From positions 138,249,231 to 138,313,230 of the forward strand of contig JBAIZL010000006.1 in assembly GCA_036971475.1 (NCBI GenBank): 64,000 nt of DNA, read 5' to 3'. The DNA comes from Prosapia bicincta. Taxonomy: Eukaryota; Arthropoda; Insecta; Hemiptera; Cercopidae. Positions 44,231-55,031 of this stretch are shown one piece after another. The stretch's first letter is position 1. Each line of letters begins with the position of its first letter. The notes beneath the pieces are model-generated. The model was given only the letters and a program-made list of their open reading frames with translations, was not told the origin of the DNA and made no database searches. The position numbers were made by a program, and so were the translations under genes.

Positions 44231-47200
44231 TTACCTACCCTTGTAAATATCACAGACACGTGTGTCAACGGCTATAAATTTAGTATAAAGGCCAGGAATT
44301 ATATTAAATAAACGGGTTTTCCCTACCTTAGTGAGTATCACACAGACACTTGTGTCTAGTGCTATAAATTTAGTATAAAGGCATGGAATTATATTAAATA
44401 AACGGGTTTTACCTACCCTTGTAAATATCACAGACACGTGTGTCAAGGGCTATAAATTTAGTATAAAGGCCAGGAATTATATTAAATAAACGGGTTTTCC
44501 CTACCTTAGTAAGTATCACACAGACACTTGTGTCTAGGGCTATAAATTTAATATAAAGGCAAGGAATTATATTAAATAAATGGGTTTTACCTACCCTTGT
44601 AAATATCACAGACACGTGTGTCAAGGGCTATAAATTTAGTATAAAGGCAAGGAATTATATTAAATAAATGGGTTTTCCCTACCTTAGTAAATATCACACA
44701 GACACTTGTGTCTAGGGCTATAAATTTAGTATAAAGGCAAGGAATTATATTAAATAAATGGGTTTTACCTACCCTTGTAAATATCACAGGCACGTGTGTC
44801 TAGGGCTATAAATTTAGTATCAAGGCAAGGAATTATATTAAATAAATGGGTTTTCCCTACCTTAGTAATTATCACACAGACACTTGTGTCTAGGGCTATA
44901 AATTTTTCGTATAAAGGCAAGGAATTATATTAAATAAATGGGTTTTCCCTACCTTAGTAAATATCACACAGACACTTGTGTCTAGGGCTATAAATTTAGT
45001 TTAAAGGCAAGCAATTATATTAAATAAATGGGTTTTACCTACCCTTGTAAATATCACAGACACGTGTGTCAAGGGCTATAAATTTAGTATAAAATCAAAC
45101 AATTTTAACAAATAGGGTTTACCAACCCTTGTAAATATCACACAGACACTTGTGTCTAGGGCTATCAATTTAGTATAAAGGCAAGGAATTATATTAAATA
45201 AATGGGTTTTCCCTACCTTAGTAAATATCACACAGACACTTGTGTCTAGGGCTATAAATTTAGTATAAAGGCAAGGAATTATATTAAATAAATGGGTTTT
45301 ACCTACCCTTGTAAATATCACACAGACACTTGTGTCTAGGACTATAAATTTAGTATAAAGGCAAGGAATTATATTAAATAAATGGGTTTTACCTACCCTT
45401 GTAAATATCACAGACACGTGTTTCAAGGGCTATAAATTTAGTATAAAATCAAACAATTTTAACAAATAGGGTTTACCAACCCTTGTAAATATCACACAGA
45501 CACTTGTATCTAGGGCTATAAATTAAGTATAAAGGCAAGGAATTATATTAAATAAATGGGTTTTCCCTACCTTAGTAAATATCACACAGACACTTGTGTC
45601 TAGTGCTATAAATTTAGTATAAAGGCAATAAATTATATTAAATAAATGGGTTTTCCCTACCTTAGTAAATATCACACAGACACGTGTGTCTAGGGCTATA
45701 AATTTAGTATAAAGGCAAGCAATTATAATAAATGGTTTTTACCTACCCTTGTAAATATCACACAGACACTTGTGTCAAGGGCTATAAATTGAGAATAAAG
45801 ACAAGCAATTATAATAAATGGGTTTTCCCTACCCTTGTAAATATCACAGACACGTGTGTCAAGGGCTATAAATTTAGTATAAAATCAAACAATTTTAACA
45901 AATAGGGTTTACCAACCCTTGTAAATATCACACAGACACGTGTGTCTAGTGCTATAAATTTAGTATAAAGGCAAGTAATTATATTAAATAAATGGGTTTT
46001 ACCTACCCTTGTAAATATCACAGACACGTGTGTCAAGGGCTATAAATTTAGTATAAAATCAAACAATTTTAACAAATAGGGTTTACCAACCCTTGTAAAT
46101 ATCACACAGACACTTGTGTCTAGGGCTATAAATTTAGTATAAAGGCAAGGAATTATATTAAATAAATGGGTTTTCCCTACCTTAGTAAATATCACACAGA
46201 CACTTGTGTCTAGGGCTATAAATTGAGAATAAAGACAAGCAATTATAATAAATGGGTTTTACCTTCCCTTGTAAATATCACAGACACGTGTGTCAAGGGC
46301 TATAAATTTAGTATAAAATCAAACAATTTTAACAAATAGGGTTTACCAACCCTTGTAAATATCACACAGACACGTGTGTCTAGTGCTATAAATTTAGTAT
46401 AAAGGCAAGGAATTATATTAAATAAATGGGTTTTACCTACCCTTGTTAATATCACAGACACGTGTGTCAAGGGCTATAAATTTAGTATAAAATCAAACAA
46501 TTTTAACAAATAGGGTTTACCAACCCTTGTAAATATCACACAGACACTTGTGTCTAGGGCTATAAATTTAGTATAAAGGCAAGGAATTATATTAAATAAA
46601 TGGGTTTTCCCTACCTTAGTAAATATCACACAGACACTTGTGTCTAGTGCTATAAATTTAGTATAAAGGCAATAAATTATATTAAATAAATGGGTTTTCC
46701 CTACCTTAGTAAATATCACACAGACACGTGTGTCTAGGGCTATAAATTTAGTATAAAATCAAACAATTTTAACAAATAGGGTTTACCAACCCTTGTAAAT
46801 ATCACACAGACACTTGTATCTAGGGCTATAAATTTAGTATAAAGGCAAGGAATTATATTAAATAAATGGGTTTTCCCTACCTTAGTAAATATCACACAGA
46901 CACTTGTGTCTAGTGCTATAAATTTAGTATAAAGGCAATAAATTATATTAAATAAATGGGTTTTCAATACCTTAGTAAATATCACACAGACACGTGTGTC
47001 TAGGGCTATAAATTTAGTATATAGGCAAGCAATTATAATAAATGGTTTTTACCTACCCTTGTAAATATCACACAGACATTTGTGTCTAGGGCTATAAATT
47101 GAGAATAAAGACAAGCAATTATAATAAATGGGTTTTACCTACCCTTGTAAATATCACAGACACGTGTGTCAAGGGCTATAAATTTAGTATAAAATCAAAC

Positions 47201-49230
47201 AATTTTAACAAATAGGGTTTACCAACCCTTGTAAATATCACACAGACACGTGTGTCTAATGCTATAAATTTAGTATAAAGGCAAGGAATTATATTAAATA
47301 AATGGGTTTTACCTACCCTTGTAAATATCACAGACACGTGTGTCAAGGGCTATAAATTTAGTATAAAATCAAACAATTTTAACAAATAGGGTTTACCAAC
47401 CCTTGTAAATATCACACAGACACTTGTGTCTAGGGCTATAAATTTAGTATAAAGGCAAGGAATTATATTAAATAAATGGGTTTTCCCTTTCTTAGTAAAT
47501 ATCACACAGACACTTGTGTCTAGTGCTATAAATTTAGTATAAAGGCAATAAATTATATTAAATAAATGGGTTTTCCCTACCTTAGTAAATATCACACAGA
47601 CACGTGTGTCTAGGGCTATAAATTTAGTATAAAATCAAACAATTTTAACAAATAGGGTTTACCAACCCTTGTAAATATCACACAGACACTTGTATCTAGG
47701 GCTATAAATTTAGTATAAAGGCAAGGAATTATATTAAATAAATGGGTTTTCCCTACCTTAGTAAATATCACACAGACACTTGTGTCTAGTGCTATAAATT
47801 TAGTATAAAGGCAATAAATTATATTAAATAAATGGGTTTTCAATACCTTAGTAAATATCACACAGACACGTGTGTCTAGGGCTATAAATTTAGTATATAG
47901 GCAAGCAATTATAATAAATGGTTTTTACCTACCCTTGTAAATATCACACAGACATTTGTGTCTAGGGCTATAAATTGAGAATAAAGACAAGCAATTATAA
48001 TAAATGGGTTTTACCTACCCTTGTAAATATCACAGACACGTGTGTCAAGGGCTATAAATTTAGTATAAAATCAAACAATTTTAACAAATAGGGTTTACCA
48101 ACCCTTGTAAATATCACACAGACACGTGTGTCTAATGCTATAAATTTAGTATAAAGGCAAGGAATTATATTAAATAAATGGGTTTTACCTACCCTTGTAA
48201 ATATCACAGACACGTGTGTCAAGGGCTATAAATTTAGTATAAAATCAAACAATTTTAACAAATAGGGTTTACCAACCCTTGTAAATATCACACAGACACT
48301 TGTGTCTAGGGCTATAAATTTAGTATAAAGGCAAGGAATTATATTAAATAAATGGGTTTTCCCTTTCTTAGTAAATATCACACAGACACTTGTGTCTAGT
48401 GCTATAAATTTAGTATAAAGGCAATAAATTATATTAAATAAATGGGTTTTCCCTACCTTAGTAAATATCACACAGACACGTGTGTCTAGGGCTATAAATT
48501 AAGTATAAAGGCAAGGAGTTATATTAAATAAATGGGTTTTCCCTACCTTAGTAAATATCACACAGACACGTGTGTCTTGGACTATAAATTTTGTTTAAAG
48601 GCAAGCAATTATATTAAATTAATGGGTTTTACCTACCCTTGTAAATATCACAGACACGTGTGTCAAGGGCTATAAATTTAGTATAAAATCAAACAATTTT
48701 AACAAATAGGGTTTACCAACCCTTGTAAATATCACACAGACACTTGTGTCTAGGGCTATAAATTTAGTATAAAGGCAAGGAATTATATTAAATAAATGGG
48801 TTTTCCCTACCTTAGTAAATATCACACAGACACTTGTGTCTAGGGCTATAAATTTAGTATAAAGGCAAGCAATTATATTAAATAAATGGGTTTTACCTAC
48901 CCTTGTAAATATCACAGACACGTGTGTCAAGGTCTATAAATTTAGTATAAAATCAAACAATTTTAATAAATAGGGTTTAACAACCCTTGTAAATATCACA
49001 CAGACACTTGTGTCTAGGGCTATAAATTTAGTATAAATGCAAGGAATTATATTAAATAAATGGGTTTTCCCTACCTTAGTAAATATCACACAGACACTTG
49101 TGTCTAGGGCTATAAATTTAGTATAAAGGCAAGCAATTATATTAAATAAATGGGTTTTACCTACCCTTGTAAATATCACAGACACGTGTGTCAAGGGCTA
49201 TAAATTTAGTATAAAATCAAACAATTTTAA
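44231..49230. repeat. 12.5-kb-offset duplication, right copy
   Basis: Partner of 31748-36310. Inside it, about 46740-47615 is repeated directly as 47616-48491 (offset 876 bp, with the shared TTTTCAATACC and CCCTTTCTTAG variants). The TGTCAACGGC block also recurs at 42887-43240 (offset 1344 from 44231), so this part of the array has been reshuffled several times. Confidence 0.78.
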
Positions 49231-49459
49231 TAAATAGGGTTTAACAACCCTTGTAAATATCACACAGACACTTGTGTCTAGGGCTATAAATTTAGTATAA
49301 AGGCAAGGAACTATATTAAATAAATGGGTTTTCCCTACCTTAGTAAATATCACACAGACACTTGTGTCTAGTGCTATAAATTTAGTATAAAGGCAAGGAA
49401 TTATAATAAATAAATGGGTTTTCCCTACCTTAGTAAATATCACACAGACCCGTGTGTCT

Positions 49460-51160
49460 AGGTCTATCAATTTAGTATAAAGGCAAGGAATTATATTAAA
49501 TAAATGGGTTTTCCCTACCTTAGTAAATATCACACAGACACTTGTGTCAAGGGCTATAAATTTAGTATAAAGGCAAGGAATTATATTAAATAAATGGGTT
49601 TTCCCTACCTTAGTAAATATCACACAGACACTTGTGTCAAGGGCTATAAATTTAGTATAAAGGCAAGGAATTATATTAAATAAATGGGTTTTCCCTACCT
49701 TAGTAAATATCACACAGACACTTGTGTCAAGGGCTATAAATTTAGTATAAAGGCAAGGAATTATATTAAATAAATGGGTTTTCCCTACCTTAGTAAATAT
49801 CACACAGACACTTGTGTCAAGGGCTATAAATTTAGTATAAAGGCAAGGAATTATATTAAATAAATGGGTTTTCCCTACCTTAGTAAATATCACACAGACA
49901 CTTGTGTCAAGGGCTATAAGTTTAGTATAAAGGCAAGGAATTATATTAAATAAATGGGTTTTCCCTACCTTAGTAAATATCACACAGACACGTGTGTCTA
50001 GGTCTATCAATTTAGTATAAAGGCAAGAAATTATATTAAATAAATGGGTTTTCCCTACCTTAGTAAATATCACACAGACACGTGTGTCTAGGGCTATAAA
50101 TTTAGTATAAAGGCAAGGATTTATATTAAATAAATGGGTTTTCCCTACCTTAGTAAATATCACACAGACACGTGTGTCTAGGGCTATAAATTTAGTATAA
50201 AGGCAAGGAATTATATTAAATAAATGGGTTTGCCCTACCTTAGTAAATATCACACAGACACTTGTGTCTAGTGCTATAAATTTAGTATAAAGGCAAGGAA
50301 TTATATTAAATAAATGGGTTTTCCCTACCTTTGTAAATATCACACAGACACTTGTGTCTAGTGCTATAAATTTAGTATAAAGGCAAGGAATTATATTAAA
50401 TAAATGGGTTTTCCCTACCTTAGTAAATATCACACAGACACGTGTGTCTAGTGCTATAAATTTAGTATAAAGGCAAGGAATTATATTAAATAAATGGGTT
50501 TTCCCTACCTTAGTAAATATCACACAGACACTTGTGTCTAGTGCTATAAATTTAGTATAAAGGCAAGGAATTATATTAAATAAATGGGTTTTCCCTACCT
50601 TAGTAAATATCACACAGACACTTGTGTCTAGTGCTATAAATTTAGTATAAAGGCAAGGAATTATATTAAATAAATGGGTTTTCCCTACCTTAGTAAATAT
50701 CACACAGACACGTGTGTCTAGTGCTATAAATTTAGTATAAAGTAAAGGAATTATATTAAATAAATGGGTTTTCCCTACCTTAGTAAATATCACACAGACA
50801 CTTGTGTCTAGTGCTATACATTTAGTATAAAGGCAAGGAATTATATTAAATAAATGGGTTTTCCCTACCTTAGTAAATATCACACAGACACTTGTGTCTA
50901 GTGCTATAAATTTAGTATAAAGGCAAAGAATTATATTAAATAAATGGGTTTTCCCTACCTTAGTAAATATCACACAGACACGTGTGTCTAGTGCTATAAA
51001 TTTAGTATAAAGGCAAGGAATTATACTAAATAAATGGGTTTTCCCTACCTTAGTAAATATCACACAGACACTTGTGTCTAGGGCTATAAATTTAGTATAA
51101 AGGCAAGGAATTATATTAAATAAATGTTTTTTCCCTACCTTAGTAAATATCACACAATCA
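49460..51160. repeat. 8.2-kb-offset duplication, right copy
   Basis: Partner of 41207-42650. It carries a few additional monomers in the TGTCTAGTGC part, which accounts for its greater length. It marks expansion by unequal exchange within a higher-order unit. Confidence 0.8.
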
Positions 51161-51600
51161 CTTGTGTCTAGGGCTATAAATTTAGTATAAAGGCAAGGAA
51201 TTATATTAAATAAATGGGTTTTCCCTACCTTAGTAAATATCACACAGACACTTGTGTCTAGGGCTATAAATTTAGTATAAAGGCAAGGCATTATATTAAA
51301 TAAATGGGTTTTCCCTACCTTAGTAAATATCACACAGACACTTGTGTCTAGGGCTATAAATTTAGTATAAAGGCAAGGAATTATAATTAATACATGGGTT
51401 TCCCTACCTTAGTAAATATCACACAGACACGTGTGTCAAGGGCTATAAATGTAGTATAAAGGCAAGGAATTATATTAAATAAATGGGTTTTCCCTACCTT
51501 AGTAAATATCACACAGACACTTGTGTCTAGGGCTATAAATTTAGTATAAAGGCAAGGAATTATATTAAATAAATGGGTTTTACCTACCCTTGTAAATATC

Positions 51601-53846
51601 ACACAGACACGTGTGTCTTTGGCTATATATTTATTATAACGTCACACAATTATAATAAATGCGTTTTACCTATCCTTGTAAATATCACACAGACAAGTGT
51701 GTCTAGGGTTGTATATTTAGTATAAAGGTAAGCAATTAAAATAAATGGGTTTTACCTACCCTTGTAAATATCACACAGGCACGTGAGTCTAGAGCAATAA
51801 ATTTAAAGGCAAGCAATTATAATAAATGGGTTTTACCTACCTTTGTAAATATCACACAGACACGTGTATCTAGAGCAATAAATTTAAAGGCAAGCAATTA
51901 TAATAAATGGGTTTTACCTACCCTTGTAAATATCACACAGACACGTGTGTCTAGAGCAATAAATTTAAAGGCAAGCAATTATAACACATGGGTTTTACCT
52001 ACACTTGTAAACATCACACAGACACATATGTCTGGGGCTATAAAATTAGTAGAAAGGCAAGCAATTATAATAAATGGGTTTTCCCTACCCTTGTAAATAT
52101 CACACAGACACGTGTGTCTAGAGCAATAAATTTAAAGGCAAGCAATTATAACACATGGGTTTTACCTACCCTTGTAAACATCACACAGATACATATGTCT
52201 GAGGCTATAAAATTAGTAGAAAGGCAAGCAATTATAATAAATGAGTTTTCCCTACCCTTGTAAATATCACACAGACACGTGTGTCTAAGGCTATAAATTT
52301 AAAGGCAAGCAATTATAATAAATGGGTTTTACCTACCCTTGTAAATATCACACAGACAATTGTGTCTAGGGATATAAGTTTAGTATAAAGGCAAACAATT
52401 ATAACAAATGGGTTTACCTACCCTTGTAAATATCACACAGACACGTGTGTCTAGGGCTATAAATTTAGTATAAAGGCATTCAATTATAATAAATGGGTTT
52501 TACCTACCCTTGTAAATATCACACAGACACGTGTGTCTAGGGCTATAAATTTAGCAAAAATTCAAACAATTATAACAAATGGGTTTTACCTACCCTAGTA
52601 AATATAACACACACCCGTGTGTCTAGGGCTATAAATTTAGTATGAAAGCAAACAATTATAACAAATGGGTTTTACCTACCCTTGTAAATATCACACAGAC
52701 AATTGTGTCTAGGGATATAAGTTTAGTATAAAGGCAAACAATTATAACAAATGGGTTTTACCTACCCTTGTAAATATCACACAGACACGTGTGTCTAGGG
52801 CTATAAATTTAGTATGAAAGCAAACAATTATAACAAATGGGTTTTACCTACCCTTGTAAATATCACACAGACAATTGTGTCTAGGGATATAAGTTTAGTA
52901 TAAAGGCAAACAATTATAACAAATGGGTTTTACCTACCCTTGTAAATATCACACAGACACGTGTGTCTAGGGCTATAAAATTAGTAGAAAGGCAAGCAGT
53001 TAGATTAAATGGGTTTTAACTACCCTAGTAAATATCACACAGACACGTGTGTCTAGGGCTATAAATTTAGTATAAAGGCATTCAATTATAATAAATGGGT
53101 TTTACCTACCCTTGTAAATATCACACAGACACGTGTGTCTAGGGCTATAAATTTAGCAAACATTCAAACAATTATAACAAATGGGTTTTACCTACCCTTG
53201 TAAATATATCACAGACACGTGTGTCTAGGGCTATAAATTTAGTATAAAAGCAAACAATTATAACAAATGGGTTTTACCTACCCTTGTAAATATAACACAC
53301 ACACGTGTGTCTAGGGCTATAAATTTAGTATAAAAGCAAACAATTATAACAAATGGGTTTTACCTACCCTTGTAAATATAACACACACACACGTGTGTCT
53401 AGGGCTATAAATTTAGTATAAAAGCAAACAATTATAACAAATGGGTTTTACCTACCCTTGTAAATATAACACACACACGTGTGTCTAGGGCTATAAATTT
53501 AGTATAAAAGCAAACAATTATAACAAATGGGTTTTACCTATTCTTGTAAATATAACACACACACGTGTGTCTAGGGCTATAAATTTAGCAAAAATTCAAA
53601 CAATTATAACAAATGGGTTTTACCTACCCTTGTAAATATAATACACACACGTGTGTCTAGGACTATAAATTTAGTATGAAAGCAAACAATTATAACAAAT
53701 GGGTTTTACCTACCCTTGTAAATATCACACAGACAATTGTGTCTAGGGCTATAAATTTAGTATAAAGGCAAACAATTATAACAAATGGGTTTTACCTATT
53801 CTTGTAAAATTCACACAGACACTTGTGTCTAAGGCTATAAATTTAA
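51601..53846 (-). repeat. Satellite B, diverged distal flank
   Basis: Reverse-orientation monomers that are again heterogeneous, with variants such as TAAATATAACACACACACGT, GTGTCTAGAGCAATAAATTT and AAAGCAAACAATTATAACAA. A 3-monomer pattern repeats from about 52620 to 52980 and a near-identical run lies at 53200-53560. The array is interrupted at about 53846 by the retroelement relic. No genes are seen. Confidence 0.94.
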
Positions 53847-53850
53847 TTTT

Positions 53851-53880
53851 TAAATAAATAAAACCTCTAAACCACAAATA
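53851..53880 (-). repeat. Inverted terminal arm of the retroelement
   Basis: This 30-base stretch is the reverse complement of 53959-53988 with one mismatch, and is also close to the equivalent part of the second terminal repeat (about 54390-54420). Both arms contain CCTCTAAACCACAAATA or its complement. A partial terminal repeat in inverse orientation at one end is a familiar trait of Penelope-like insertions. Confidence 0.85.
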
Positions 53881-53889
53881 ACCACCTCG

Positions 53890-54004
53890 TGTATTTTTTC
53901 AATACCTCTGACGATGATTGCTGGGCAATCGAAATGTACATAAGGTTTAAATAAATGTTATTTGTGGTTTAGAGGTTCTATTTATTTAAAAATAAACATT
54001 ACGC
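53890..54004 (+). repeat. Terminal direct repeat, copy 1
   Basis: Nearly identical to 54320-54435. Both run from GTATTTTTT through the hammerhead-like motif and TATTTGTGGTTTAGAGG to AAAAATAAACATTACGC. The copies differ at few sites (for example CTGACGA versus CTGAAGA), so they arose from one insertion event or a tandem dimer. Confidence 0.9.
53904..53946 (+). ncRNA. Hammerhead ribozyme-like motif, copy 1
   Basis: Read 5' to 3': stem I strand ACCT (53904-53907), core CTGACGA (53908-53914), one extra T (53915), stem II GATTGC/GCAATC with loop TGG (916-930), core GAAA (53931-53934), a minimal stem III made of TGTACA, then T-A as the cleavage-site nucleotides (53941-53942), and stem I partner AGGT (53943-53946). 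This matches CUGANGA - stem II - GAAA - stem III - UH of the hammerhead, with one inserted U before stem II. Self-cleaving activity is an inference. Confidence 0.72.
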
Positions 54005-54028
54005 TTATTTATTATAAACATTATAAAT

Positions 54029-54332
54029 ATGACTTCTCGGTCAAGAGAGCATAACAGATTCCAAAAATTAAATTTACAAGTTAAATTTATATTAGAAAAT
54101 AAAATTTCTTAAAACATGTAAAAAGAAGAACTTAACTCCTAAATTTATTGAAGGAATTAATATAAAAGTTAAAAATTATAGAACAGAGAAAGTTTTACAA
54201 TTTGCTAAGGAGAAATGGCTAAGTTTAGAAATAAAATACCTTTATGGTAAATTAAATATAGTGGAATTGGAGTTATATAATTTACATTTAAAGTTAGCAA
54301 AAGAAAATAAAGAAGAGAGTTGTATTTTTTAA
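54029..54332 (+). pseudogene. Broken internal ORF of the retroelement
   Basis: A 27-codon frame opens at the ATG at 54029 and stops near 54112. A second frame is open from about 54114 to the TAA at 54330-54332 and encodes about 72 residues rich in Lys, Leu, Glu and Asn. A frame change close to an A-run (54111-54114) separates them. The second frame runs into the next terminal repeat. Length and composition fit the N-terminal, non-catalytic part of a Penelope-like polyprotein, but no diagnostic domain is present, so the assignment depends on the flanking structure. Confidence 0.45.
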
Positions 54333-54435
54333 ATACCTCTGAAGATGATTGCTGGGCAATCGAAATGTACATAAGGTTTAAATAAATGTTATTTGTGGTT
54401 TAGAGGATTTATTTATTTAAAAATAAACATTACGC
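54320..54435 (+). repeat. Terminal direct repeat, copy 2
   Basis: Second copy of the ~115-bp terminal repeat. It ends in AAAAATAAACATTACGC like copy 1. The following bases (CATAGTTGCTTC) are not satellite, and satellite sequence returns at about 54458. Confidence 0.9.
54335..54377 (+). ncRNA. Hammerhead ribozyme-like motif, copy 2
   Basis: Same fold as copy 1: ACCT (54335-54338), CTGAAGA (54339-54345), extra T, stem II GATTGC/GCAATC (54347-54361), GAAA (54362-54365), TGTACA, T-A, AGGT (54374-54377). The only core change is position 7 (A instead of C), which is unconstrained in hammerheads. Conservation of every other core base and all stems is consistent with the pair being functional when inserted. 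Confidence 0.72.
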
Positions 54436-54457
54436 CATAGTTGCTTCAAACAGTTAT

Positions 54458-54573
54458 TGCTATAAATTTAGTAAAATGGTAAGCATTTATAATAAATGGG
54501 TTTTACCTACCCTTGTAAATATCCCACAGACACATGTGTCTAGGGCTATAAATTTATTATAAAGGTAATAATG
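54458..54573 (-). repeat. Terminal satellite B remnant
   Basis: One complete and one partial reverse-orientation monomer (GCTATAAATTTAGTAAAATG, AATGGGTTTTACCTACCCTT, GACACATGTGTCTAGGGC). This is the last satellite sequence before the virus-like region and shows the array once continued across the retroelement site. Confidence 0.93.
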
Positions 54574-54578
54574 TTTTA

Positions 54579-54627
54579 GCAATCTGATATATTATTTAAA
54601 ACTACCCCCAGGTGAACCCACCCCCAC
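54579..54627 (+). repeat. 49-bp direct repeat, copy 1
   Basis: Runs from GCAATCTGATATATTATTTA through AAACTACCCCCAGGTGAACC to CACCCCCAC. It matches 54701-54749 with only two mismatches in the first ten bases. The spacing is 122 bp. Confidence 0.93.
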
Positions 54628-54700
54628 ATATGTCCAACGCATGCTCTAAACATACCACATACGGTTGTTTATTCATTTGATCTAACCGATCAATTTTTTG

Positions 54701-54749
54701 GCAATTTCATATATTATTTAAAACTACCCCCAGGTGAACCCACCCCCAC
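54701..54749 (+). repeat. 49-bp direct repeat, copy 2
   Basis: Starts GCAATTTCATATATTATTTA and then matches copy 1 exactly. The sequence after both copies is C-rich but different, so the duplicated unit is sharply bounded on its right side. Confidence 0.93.
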
Positions 54750-54810
54750 CTCTATCCAAAATACACTCTATCTCCACCCTAACACGCAACACACATTTTT
54801 CCAAAAACTA

Positions 54811-54844
54811 CCCCCAACCCCGATTCCACCCCCGGAGCAACCCC
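54811..54844 (-). other. Potential G-quadruplex on the minus strand
   Basis: Four C-runs on the + strand (54811-54815, 54818-54821, 54829-54833, 54841-54844) give four G-runs of 4-5 on the minus strand, with loops of 2, 7 and 7 bases. It fits the common G4 sequence rule; folding is not shown. Confidence 0.5.
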
Positions 54845-55031
54845 TGGGGAAGCTCCCGAACGTACCTAGGAACATCCCTACACTTAGGGGTGGGTTAGGT
54901 TAGCTGCAATTTGGGTGACTTAGGTTACTGCTTCAAGGCCAACTTCCCCCACCACGTTTTGTGCCAAAGTAGCCCCATTAACTACTTACGTGGATAAATC
55001 ACAAATATTTAATCTAATAACGGATGTACAG

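Larger units (their letters stand above)
28441..51600 (-). repeat. Satellite B, 90-/86-bp higher-order array
   Basis: Reverse-orientation satellite made of two main monomer classes. A 90-bp class contains GGAATTATATTAAATAAATG and CCCTACCTTAGTAAATATCA. An 86-bp class contains AAATCAAACAATTTTAACAA and TTTACCAACCCTTG. The classes alternate in patterned blocks that are themselves duplicated. Because 90 is divisible by 3 and one minus-strand frame of the monomer lacks a stop, long chance frames arise (711 codons at 49198-51333, 581 at 41179-42924). They encode only a 30-residue period and end wherever a monomer of another length appears. Confidence 0.96.
53851..54437 (+). mobile_element. Penelope-like retroelement relic
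   Basis: A short element splits the satellite array. It consists of an inverted partial terminal sequence (53851-53880), a terminal repeat (about 53890-54004), about 315 bp of internal sequence with a broken reading frame, and a second, direct terminal repeat (54320-54435). Direct 'pseudo-LTRs', an inverted tail and hammerhead-like motifs inside each repeat are the known architecture of Penelope-like elements. The internal frame resembles the basic, Leu/Lys-rich start of a Penelope-like ORF by my recollection only. The reverse transcriptase and GIY-YIG domains are absent. Satellite B resumes at about 54458, so the insertion postdates the array. The class is inferred; the repeat structure is directly seen. 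Confidence 0.72.

Noticed and set aside
28436..51602. Dozens of minus-strand open frames (up to 711 codons) with a 30-residue repeat
   Set aside because: They are translations of the 90-bp satellite monomer, which is a multiple of three with no stop in one frame. They begin and end at monomer length changes, have no independent start context or flanking signals, and occur in every duplicated block.
1..53846. Regular repeats as a possible CRISPR array
   Set aside because: There are no unique spacers: whole monomers of 86-114 bp are repeated head to tail, in eukaryotic-type sequence without cas genes.
54886..54905. GGTTAGGTTAG as insect telomere (TTAGG) repeat
   Set aside because: Only two units are present with no array. 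It is not enough to call a telomere or interstitial telomeric tract.
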